From Desulfarculus sp. (GTDB taxonomy: Bacteria > Desulfobacterota > Desulfarculia > Desulfarculales > Desulfarculaceae): a DNA stretch of 10,000 nt. Positions 1 through 5,629 of this stretch are shown here, one piece after another. Made by a program: the position numbers and the translations under genes. The stretch covers positions 1-10,000 of the forward strand of contig JAIWNN010000068.1 of NCBI GenBank assembly GCA_020216805.1, given 5' to 3'. Every line of letters starts with the position of its first letter. Position 1 is the stretch's first letter. A model generated the notes under the pieces. It was not told where the DNA came from. It searched no databases and saw only the letters and a list, made by a program, of their open reading frames with translations.

Positions 1-966
1 GCCCGAGACCAGGGCCGGCACCATCCGCATCACCGCCACCCCCATGGCCATGTCCTCCAGGCCCAGGCCGCGTTGGTGGCGGTAGGCCACCACCTGGGGA
101 CTGAACTGGCTGGCCAGGATCTGCTTGTAGGCCCGGCCCAGGCCCTCGCGCCGCACATTGAGCAAGGTCTCGAACTGACCGGCGAAGCCGGCGCTGGTGT
201 CCTCCATCAGAGCGCTGGAGCGCACCGCCACCCCCCGCTCGGGATGGGCGGCCACCACCTGGTCATAGCCCTCCAGCAGGGCGCGCTCCAGGTCGGGGGG
301 CAACTCGCCTTCGTTGATCAGGCTGGCCACCTGGCCGCAAGAGATGACCACCTCGCCCTGTTGGTCCAGTTTGCAACGCAGCAGAATCTCCTGGATGACC
401 CCCCAGAGATCGTTGTGGTCCATGAACTGCTTGAAGGCGTAGGTGGTGACCGCGAAGCCGGGCGGCACCGGCAGCCCCAGGTGGCTGGCCATCTCGCCCA
501 GATGGGCGGCCTTGCCCCCCACCAGGTCCTCCTGGTCCATTCCCAGACGGGAAAAGGGGATCACCAGATCGGATTCGGGGATCGCCCTGCGGCGGCTGAG
601 GATTTGGTCGATTCGGGCGCTCAGCTCCCGCCAGACCTCGGGCAGGCCCTGGGCCGAGGCCGGGGACATCGCCTCCAGGTGGGCCACGATCCGACCCACA
701 TCCTGGTTGAGGGCCCGCACCCGCTCCCGCACATAGTCCAGGGAGAGTTCGCCCTCGCCGCGCAGTTTGGCCTGGAGATCGGCCATGGCCTCCAGGGCGC
801 GGTTGTTGGCCTGGAGCAGGCCAATGAACTGCTGATAGCGCTGGGCCAGGGGCAGTCCAGGCACCGCGTTGGCCAGATCGGTGGCGGCCGTCTCCCCCGT
901 CGGACCGTTCTCGCCCGCCCGCTTACCACCGCCAAAACCCAATTTGCCCAACCAGTTGAGCGCCAT
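1..966 (-). CDS. PEP-synthase-like PEP/pyruvate-binding protein, N-terminal part (runs off left edge)
   Basis: This open frame codes for 322 residues and is still open at the left edge, so the C-terminus is missing. Residues 134-320 match the N-terminal ATP-grasp (PPDK_N) domain of PEP synthase and pyruvate phosphate dikinase. VGGKAAHLGEM lies at about 149-159, with Lys152 in the ATP-binding position, and VRSSALMEDTSAGFAGQFET at about 248-267 is the family signature. In this family the domain uses ATP to phosphorylate a histidine on a swivelling domain, which then exchanges phosphate with pyruvate. Whether that histidine domain exists here cannot be seen. About 130 helical, charged residues precede the domain, whereas ordinary PEP synthase begins almost directly with it, so this is probably a variant rather than housekeeping ppsA. 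ATG at 966 is the first possible start after an in-frame TAG at 1021-1023, and there is no strong ribosome site. It lies 54 bp downstream of the CBS gene, probably last or late in the operon. Confidence 0.85.
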   Translation of the reverse strand, partial: MALNWLGKLGFGGGKRAGENGPTGETAATDLANAVPGLPLAQRYQQFIGLLQANNRALEAMADLQAKLRGEGELSLDYVRERVRALNQDVGRIVAHLEAMSPASAQGLPEVWRELSARIDQILSRRRAIPESDLVIPFSRLGMDQEDLVGGKAAHLGEMASHLGLPVPPGFAVTTYAFKQFMDHNDLWGVIQEILLRCKLDQQGEVVISCGQVASLINEGELPPDLERALLEGYDQVVAAHPERGVAVRSSALMEDTSAGFAGQFETLLNVRREGLGRAYKQILASQFSPQVVAYRHQRGLGLEDMAMGVAVMRMVPALVSG

Positions 967-1020
967 GGCATCCGCACCGGGCGCGGACGGACCCCGGGGG
1001 GGCCGCCCGCGCCGGGTTGT

Positions 1021-1521
1021 CTAGACGGCTAGGATGGACAGGCTCACCTCGTGGAAGATGTCCTCCAGCCGCACCACCCCCAGGACCTTGCCGCCCTCCA
1101 TCACCGGCAGCAGATCCAGGTTGTCGGCCAGCATGATGTGGCTGGCCTTGATCAGGCTGTCGTCGGCCTGGACCACATGCCCCACCGGAGACATGAATTC
1201 CTTGATGGCCTTCTTGGCCTGCTCTTGGGCCCCGGCGGCCAGCAGATCCTCCCAGGCCAGGGGGGTGGTGGTCTGTGGGGAGCGGGCGAAGCTGGGCTCA
1301 ATGCCCCGCAGAATGTCCTTCTGGGTGAGAATGCCCTGCAGCTTGTAGGCCTCGTCGAAGACCAGCACCGTGCGCCGGCGCTCGCCGGGGGCCAGACCCT
1401 GCTGGGCCAGGGTCAGTTGCACCATGGCCTCCTTGAGGCTGGCCCAATAGGGCATGTGGGGATAATTGGTGAGGGGGATCAAGAGGTCCCGGACCTTTTT
1501 CTCGACCTGACCCTTAGTCAT
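1021..1521 (-). CDS. Two-CBS-domain protein
   Basis: A 166-residue soluble protein made of a CBS pair. The first module spans about residues 12-75 (TVLVFDEAYKLQGILTQKDI is the typical strand-helix ending). The second spans about 107-162 (EFMSP, then LLPVMEGGKVLGVVRLEDIF). CBS pairs usually bind AMP, ATP or other adenosyl ligands and report energy state to a partner. There is no enzymatic or DNA-binding domain, so it probably acts on a neighbour in trans. The ATG directly abuts the TAG of the upstream zinc-ribbon gene, with GGGAGA seven bases ahead of it inside that gene, so translation is probably coupled. A 20-30-residue linker rich in Ala, Gln and Thr separates the modules. The partner is unknown; the transporter and the PEP-synthase-like protein of the same operon are the obvious candidates. 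Confidence 0.88.
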   Translation of the reverse strand: MTKGQVEKKVRDLLIPLTNYPHMPYWASLKEAMVQLTLAQQGLAPGERRRTVLVFDEAYKLQGILTQKDILRGIEPSFARSPQTTTPLAWEDLLAAGAQEQAKKAIKEFMSPVGHVVQADDSLIKASHIMLADNLDLLPVMEGGKVLGVVRLEDIFHEVSLSILAV

Positions 1522-1863
1522 CTATTCATCTCCCTGTGCCGGCCCGGGGGGGCCGTCTTTCTCCGGCGGGCTGCTGTGGCGCATCACCAGCGGCAGGGCC
1601 TCCCCCGGCTCCAGACGATAGGTTTTGATCACTTCCAACAGTTTTTGTCCCTGGGTCTTGATCTCCGCCGTCAGGGCGGAGCGCTGTTCCTCGGAGCAGC
1701 CGCCGGCGTGCAGCCGATTCAGCGCGGCCATCACCGCCTGGCTGGGTGCGCGGGCCCGGAGCCGGAACTCCTGGGCGCAGGCCACGCACAGGCCAGTCCC
1801 GGCGTCCAGGGCCAGACGCCAGCCCCGGCGGCCGCAAACCGGGCAACGCGACTTGAGCCGCAT
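1522..1863 (-). CDS. Small zinc-ribbon-like protein, function unknown
   Basis: A 113-residue protein that I do not recognise as a named family. Its N-terminus carries two CxxC pairs, Cys7-Pro-Val-Cys10 and Cys26-Val-Ala-Cys29, spaced as in a zinc ribbon. Residues 40-90 look helical and the tail is rich in Pro, Gly and Glu. No membrane segment is visible. Ribosome site GGAGG lies about six bases before the ATG, followed by a further GGGAG run. The stop codon directly abuts the start of the CBS gene and the gene follows the transporter by 63 bp, so it belongs to the same transcription unit. A role as metal-binding adaptor or regulator is possible, but the sequence does not show one. Confidence 0.75.
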   Translation of the reverse strand: MRLKSRCPVCGRRGWRLALDAGTGLCVACAQEFRLRARAPSQAVMAALNRLHAGGCSEEQRSALTAEIKTQGQKLLEVIKTYRLEPGEALPLVMRHSSPPEKDGPPGPAQGDE

Positions 1864-1926
1864 TCTCCCCCTCCGGCCTCGAGGTTAGCATCAAACCGCG
1901 TTTCCACGCCAGCGCCCTCCCGGTCC

Positions 1927-3462
1927 CTACTTGATCAAGATCGGCATGCCGAACAACGGCCAGATCACCAGGATGGCGATGGTCAGCACCACCATCAAGA
2001 TGATGTTGGCCGGCCAGCCCCAGAGGAAGAACTCGCCGGTGGTGAACTGCTTGGACTCGTAGGCCATGGCGTTGGGCGCCGCGCCGATCAGCAGGTTGAA
2101 GGGCATGCCGGCGGTGACAAGCGCCGCGAACAGCACCACCTCGGGGGTGACGCCCATGTACTTGGCGATGACCAGGGCCACCGGCAGGCTGATGGCGATG
2201 GCGGCCACGTTCATGATGAAATTGGTCATCATCAATACGAAGAAGGCGATGGACAGCAGGAAGACCAGCCAGTGGGCGTTCTGGAACATGGTCAGCCAGT
2301 GCACCGCCAGCCACTCGGCCGCGCCGGTCTTCCACAGGCAGAAGCCGATGCTCATGGCGCCGCCGAACAGGAAGAGGATGTTGAGCGGCAGATCCTCCAG
2401 GTCCTTGATGTCCAGGACCTTGGTCAGGAAGAACAGCAGGGTGGGCACCAGGATGATGGCCGCTCGATCCAGGTCGGCCAGGGCCGGCACGAAGCTCTTG
2501 GCCGCGAACATCAGCACCATCACTGCAGTGCAGATGAGCACGAACTTTTCCTGCCAGGCCATGGGGCCCAGCTCCCGGGTCAGCACCGCCACCCGCTCGC
2601 CCAGACCCTCGATGCGCTCCTTCTCGGGCTTGAAGACCACCATCATGAACAGCCAGAGCAGGATGACCATCGCCACGCCCACCGGCCACATGTACCAGGT
2701 CAGCTCGAAGAAGCCGATGTCCTTGCCGGTGAAGGTCTGGTACATGCCGGCGGCGGCCACGCCCCGGGCCGCACCCAGGAAGGTGATGATGGATCCGGCT
2801 CCGGCCACGTAGGCCATGCCGATGAACAGGGCCTTGCCGAACTTGGTGACCTTCTCCTCGCCGTCGGTGTACAGGGCGTGAATGGCCATCAACAATGGCA
2901 TCATGGCCGCCGCCACCGCGGTATGGGCCATCAACAGGGTCATGGCCGCCACGGTCAGGTAACTGCCCAGCAGGATGATGCTGGTGCGCTCGCCGACCAT
3001 GGTCAGCATCTTGTAGGCCATGCGCTTGGTCAGCCCGGAGCGGGTGAAGGCCATGCCCAGCACCAGCGAGCCGAAGATGAACCAGACCGAGGGATCCAGG
3101 AAGTCGCGGAAGCCCTCGCCGCCCTTGCGCAGATGGAACAGGGCCTGCATCACCCCGATCATCACGCTGGTCACACCGATCGGCAGCACCTCGAAGACCC
3201 ACCAGGTGCCGGCCATCAAGAACAGGCCCAGGGCCAACTGACCCTCGCGGCTGATGGCGAAGACCTTGCCCTGGGGATCGGCGGCGTTGGGCAATTGCGG
3301 CAGGTAATAGAACAAAACGAAAAGCCCGATTCCCAAAAAAATGAAGACAACGCGCTTGAAGTCGACGGCCTTCTTCTTGGGCGCCAGTTCGATGGTCTCG
3401 GGCATGGGCGGCAGGCCGCCGCCGGGTGATCCGCCCGCCTGGGTTTTCACGGCATCGCTCAT
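1927..3462 (-). CDS. DASS/SLC13-family anion transporter with altered SNT motifs
   Basis: A 511-residue inner-membrane protein with about a dozen hydrophobic segments after a roughly 30-residue cytoplasmic, Pro/Gly-rich tail. Overall layout and the C-terminal GAAPNAMAYESKQFTTGEF block fit the divalent anion:Na+ symporter family, whose members import dicarboxylates, citrate or sulfate. The family normally has two inverted-repeat SNT signatures that bind Na+ and substrate carboxylates. Here the first reads AHT (MAHTAVAAAMMP, about residues 178-189) and the second MNV (TNFIMNVAAIAI, about 413-424). The first-repeat PN element is also absent (GAARGVAAA). Substrate and coupling ion are therefore uncertain. 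A GTG at 3489 and an ATG at 3471 lie further upstream in frame, but AGGAGG (3472-3477) sits nine bases before the ATG at 3462, which I chose. It heads the minus-strand operon behind a sigma-54-type promoter. Confidence 0.88.
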   Translation of the reverse strand: MSDAVKTQAGGSPGGGLPPMPETIELAPKKKAVDFKRVVFIFLGIGLFVLFYYLPQLPNAADPQGKVFAISREGQLALGLFLMAGTWWVFEVLPIGVTSVMIGVMQALFHLRKGGEGFRDFLDPSVWFIFGSLVLGMAFTRSGLTKRMAYKMLTMVGERTSIILLGSYLTVAAMTLLMAHTAVAAAMMPLLMAIHALYTDGEEKVTKFGKALFIGMAYVAGAGSIITFLGAARGVAAAGMYQTFTGKDIGFFELTWYMWPVGVAMVILLWLFMMVVFKPEKERIEGLGERVAVLTRELGPMAWQEKFVLICTAVMVLMFAAKSFVPALADLDRAAIILVPTLLFFLTKVLDIKDLEDLPLNILFLFGGAMSIGFCLWKTGAAEWLAVHWLTMFQNAHWLVFLLSIAFFVLMMTNFIMNVAAIAISLPVALVIAKYMGVTPEVVLFAALVTAGMPFNLLIGAAPNAMAYESKQFTTGEFFLWGWPANIILMVVLTIAILVIWPLFGMPILIK

Positions 3463-3583
3463 GGGTGCCATCCTCCTCGCTTCACTCACTCGTCCGGGTT
3501 AGAAACAACCATGGTTCGCGTCTTGCATCGCCCGGGATCACCCCCTCCGTGAAGGGGCCGTCGCCCGGGCCCAACCGGCCTAC

Positions 3584-3600
3584 AAGCAGGAAGGGTGCCA
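3584..3600 (-). promoter_or_regulatory. Sigma-54 (-24/-12) promoter for the transporter operon
   Basis: Read on the minus strand the site is TGGCACCCTTCCTGCTT. The invariant GG (3599-3598) and GC (3587-3586) are exactly ten bases apart, and the match to TGGCAC-N5-TTGC is nearly full. Transcription would start near 3574, leaving a leader of about 110 nt before the ATG at 3462. A sigma-54 promoter needs an AAA+ activator; none is encoded in this window. Confidence 0.65.
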
Positions 3601-3628
3601 GCCGCGCCAGCCGAGGCGATAATGGCAT

Positions 3629-3660
3629 ATCAGCTACTGATGACAACGTTTTTCAGCTAC
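3629..3660. promoter_or_regulatory. Possible activator site upstream of the sigma-54 promoter
   Basis: An inverted repeat ATCAG-CTA-CTGAT occupies 3629-3641. The octamer TCAGCTAC occurs twice, at 3630-3637 and 3653-3660, 23 bp apart (about two helical turns). The cluster lies 30-60 bp upstream of the -24 element of the minus-strand promoter, in AT-richer DNA than its surroundings. Such an arrangement would suit a dimeric enhancer-binding protein or IHF. It is a pattern only; no known consensus is matched. Confidence 0.3.
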
Positions 3661-3744
3661 CATCTCGGCCAGACCACCACCCCTCGCAGGACCTGGGGGC
3701 CTGCGGGCGTCAACAATTGGTGACACTCCTTGCAACTCTAGGGC

Positions 3745-3773
3745 TTAACGGCGTGAAATAGTTCACTTATAAA
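3745..3773 (+). promoter_or_regulatory. Sigma-70-like promoter of the rubrerythrin-like gene, with embedded operator
   Basis: TTAACG (3745-3750) and TATAAA (3768-3773) are separated by 17 bp, a good vegetative promoter. The spacer contains the perfect inverted repeat GTGAA-ATAG-TTCAC (3753-3766). Its core GTGA-N6-TCAC is the half-site arrangement of CRP/FNR-family regulators, although the outer bases do not match. A protein bound there would block polymerase, suggesting repression. Transcription would begin near 3780, about 150 bp ahead of the ATG. Confidence 0.5.
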
Positions 3774-3928
3774 TCTGTCCTCTGGGAAGGACCATTACCG
3801 CCCCCGGCTGACCTCTGGGGTCTGACATCCAGGCTCGGCTTTATCGGTTTGCGACGCGACGCGGCTGTAGTAACCTTGAATGGCAAGGCGCAAACAGCCC
3901 ATGCCGATCAGCGGCAAAGGAGCAAGAT

Positions 3929-4381
3929 ATGCAAAAGTTCGCTTCGGTGGATGAGGCGTTGGATTTCGCCATCGCCAAAGAGGAGCAGGCCGCACGTTTC
4001 TACAATGATGTGGCCGCCAAGGCCAAACCCTGGATGGCTGAGATTTTCAGGGGCTTCGCGGCCGAGGAGGCCAAGCACCAGGCCAAGCTGCTGGGTGTCA
4101 AGCGGGGCCAAAAGATGCTGGATGCGGCGGCCAAGGTCCAGGATCTCAAGCTCAGCGATTACCTGGTGGCCGACGATAACTGGGACGGCGCCGACTACCA
4201 ACAGGCCCTGATTCTGGCCATGAAGCGTGAAAAGGCGGCCTTCAAACTCTACACCGACCTGGCCGCATCCACCCAACTTACGGAACTGCAGGAGCTTTTC
4301 CTGGGCCTGGCCCAGGAGGAAGCCAAGCACAAGGTGTCGCTTGAAATCGAATACGACAAGGTCATTCTGACCGAAAACTAG
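3929..4381 (+). CDS. Rubrerythrin-like diiron (ferritin-like) protein without rubredoxin domain
   Basis: A 150-residue four-helix-bundle protein of the rubrerythrin/ferritin-like superfamily. The two halves repeat the same ligand pattern. Glu18 in an EEQAARFY helix pairs with Glu47 and His50 in EEAKH; Glu101 in a REKAAFKLY helix pairs with Glu131 and His134 in a second EEAKH. These are the expected diiron ligands. Classical rubrerythrin continues into a C-terminal rubredoxin with CxxC pairs; this protein has no cysteines and stops at the bundle, so it needs an external electron donor. The family reduces hydrogen peroxide or handles iron in anaerobes. The start is well set by AAGGAG (3915-3920) eight bases before the ATG. 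It is divergent from the transporter operon and appears monocistronic. Exact activity (peroxidase or iron handling) cannot be told from sequence. Confidence 0.9.
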   Translation: MQKFASVDEALDFAIAKEEQAARFYNDVAAKAKPWMAEIFRGFAAEEAKHQAKLLGVKRGQKMLDAAAKVQDLKLSDYLVADDNWDGADYQQALILAMKREKAAFKLYTDLAASTQLTELQELFLGLAQEEAKHKVSLEIEYDKVILTEN

Positions 4382-4428
4382 TCCAGCGGCGACCAAGCCC
4401 CAAAACCTGGTGTTTTTCAATCACCGGC

Positions 4429-4516
4429 TGGCCTTGCGCAGGCCATGCAACACCGGGCCGGTCCCGCTGGGGACCGGCCCGCCAATGACACCCTCCGGGC
4501 CCCGCAGACCGGAGGG
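4429..4516. terminator. Tandem hairpins, probable bidirectional terminator region
   Basis: Three perfect stem-loops follow one another: TGGCCT/AGGCCA (6 bp, 4429-4445), a 12-bp stem at 4454-4481 with loop GCTG (left arm CGGGCCGGTCCC), and CCCTCCGG/CCGGAGGG (8 bp, 4491-4516). A weaker one, CTGGTG/CACCGG with one G-T pair, precedes them at 4407-4427; on the minus strand it is followed by a short T run. The 12-bp stem is the strongest hairpin I noticed in the window. None has a good downstream T tract on the plus strand, so termination is inferred mainly from position between convergent genes. Confidence 0.5.
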
Positions 4517-4563
4517 AGGTCATTTCAACCTGATTCGACATCCTGCCCAAGGTCTTGATCGCG

Positions 4564-4579
4564 GGGAGGACGTCCTCCC
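4564..4579. repeat. 16-bp perfect palindrome
   Basis: GGGAGGAC followed directly by GTCCTCCC, with no spacer. Without a loop it is more likely a dimer-binding site than an RNA hairpin. It lies 125 bp past the end of the CBS-ACT gene. A chance origin in GC-rich DNA is possible. Confidence 0.35.
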
Positions 4580-4704
4580 TCATCGCCGCGACCTTCCCAG
4601 GCGGCCGGGCGGAGTTCGGCGGCCTCTCCCCGCTTTGAGGACCGCGTTCCCTTCCGCCCCGACCGACCTGGGAGGCTGCATCCGTCTTCTTCCGCGCCTG
4701 GCGC

Positions 4705-5409
4705 TCAGGCCCTGGCGCCCGCGCGCCCCAGGGCCAGCAATTCCTTGGTGTGCTCGCGGCTGTCCAGGATGTAAAGGATCAATCCCACCTGGCTCAACTC
4801 CTCCTTGATCTGCATCAGCTTGCTGCGGTCCACCGACTTCATGCGGATGTAGACCCGCCGCCGTCCCTCGGCCACCCGGTCATAGCTGCTCAGGATGCTG
4901 ACCATGCGTCCACCGTACTTGCGGATGACGTCGGCGGCCCGCTTGATGGACCCGGGCTCGTCCGGCAGATCCAGGGCGAACTGCACCCCACCCCGGGTGA
5001 CCCCGGTCAGGCTGATCAAGGCGCGGAAGATGTCGCTCTGGGTGAGCATGGCCACCACCACCCCGCTGTCGTCCACCACCGGCACGCCGGAGATCTTGTT
5101 CTCCAGCATGGTCAGGGCGGCCTCCTCGATGGTGTCGTGCATGTGCACGGTGATGGGCTTGGGGGTCATGATGTCCTTGACCTTGACCCGGCTCAGCAGG
5201 TAGGCCAGTTCATGCACCTCCAGGGCGGTGGCGTCGCTGGCCCCGGCCCGCTTCAGGTCCTTGTCGCTGACGATGCCCACCAGCCGGCCATCCTTGATCA
5301 CCGGCAGCCGCCCGATGTGGTTCTCCTTGAGCAGCCGCATGGCGTGGCTCATGGAGTCCTCGGGGTCCACGCTCACCAGCCGAGTGCTCATCCAGTTGAC
5401 CACCAACAT
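4705..5409 (-). CDS. CBS-CBS-ACT domain protein (AcuB-like)
   Basis: A 234-residue soluble regulator. The first CBS module (about residues 7-58) starts with WMSTRLVSVDPEDSM and ends GRLVGIVSDKDLKRA. The second (about 78-133) starts with DIMTPKPITV and ends in VVAMLTQSDIFRAL. An ACT domain follows (about 142-218, VQFALDLPDEPGSIKRAADV). This architecture is shared with AcuB-type proteins. CBS pairs generally bind adenine nucleotides and ACT domains small metabolites such as amino acids, so the protein may integrate two signals. The target is unknown; no catalytic or DNA-binding domain is present. The ATG has a strong ribosome site, GGAGGT, five bases upstream. It lies 220 bp downstream of the response regulator on the same strand, and a promoter-like element in that gap suggests separate transcription. 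Confidence 0.88.
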   Translation of the reverse strand: MLVVNWMSTRLVSVDPEDSMSHAMRLLKENHIGRLPVIKDGRLVGIVSDKDLKRAGASDATALEVHELAYLLSRVKVKDIMTPKPITVHMHDTIEEAALTMLENKISGVPVVDDSGVVVAMLTQSDIFRALISLTGVTRGGVQFALDLPDEPGSIKRAADVIRKYGGRMVSILSSYDRVAEGRRRVYIRMKSVDRSKLMQIKEELSQVGLILYILDSREHTKELLALGRAGARA

Positions 5410-5473
5410 GGTCCACCTCCCGCCCGGTTCGAATTCTCCGGTCTTGCGGCCAGTCCGGTCGTCGACTCTGGTT

Positions 5474-5508
5474 GCAGTTTAGTCTGTACCCAGGGGACGG
5501 GGAATAGA
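5474..5508 (-). promoter_or_regulatory. Promoter-like element upstream of the CBS-ACT gene, shared with the receiver gene at 8581
   Basis: On the minus strand TCTATT (5508-5503) is followed 19 bases later by ACTAAACTGC (5483-5474). The same two blocks at the same spacing occur on the plus strand at 8541-8575. TAAACT could serve as a -10, putting the start of transcription near 5469, about 60 nt before the ATG at 5409. No standard -35 is visible. Confidence 0.35.
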
Positions 5509-5629
5509 AGACAGGCCTCATATGCCCGCCGCCCATTCCCTAAAAGAGGTTGGGGTGATCCCACCAGAACCCGGCGCGGTCCGGGAGGAGGACTGGATCG
5601 GTTGTTGCCTGCGATCCCGGATCAGGGAT

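Larger units (their letters stand above)
4382..4704. other. Non-coding spacer between convergent genes, hairpin-rich
   Basis: This 323-bp stretch separates the plus-strand rubrerythrin-like gene from the minus-strand CBS-ACT gene, so both transcripts must end here. I see no convincing small gene: the open frames lack ribosome sites and read as low-complexity Arg/Pro/Gly. The left half holds a row of hairpins and the middle a 16-bp palindrome (separate entries). From about 4580 to 4704 I see nothing definite. Confidence 0.6.

Noticed and set aside
73..1032. 319-residue plus-strand frame at the left end
   Set aside because: It lies antisense to the PEP-synthase-like gene, whose own frame gives clear family motifs.
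1526..3202. 558-residue minus-strand frame overlapping the transporter and zinc-ribbon genes
   Set aside because: It is a frame-shifted reading of the two real genes, rich in Gly/Arg/His with no domain; it is not a fusion.
1051..3429. Very long open frame on the plus strand (792 residues) opposite the transporter operon
   Set aside because: The translation is His/Gln/Gly-rich with no domain, spans three clear minus-strand genes and has no ribosome site. It is an antisense shadow of GC-rich codon use.
3719..3733. Possible sigma-54 promoter on the plus strand ahead of the rubrerythrin-like gene (GG...TTGC)
   Set aside because: GG and GC are eleven bases apart instead of ten, and a better sigma-70-like promoter lies just downstream.
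5614..5629. Short hairpin ATCCC/GGGAT just past the response-regulator stop, as a terminator
   Set aside because: Only a 5-bp stem with no T tract on the minus strand; too weak to call.
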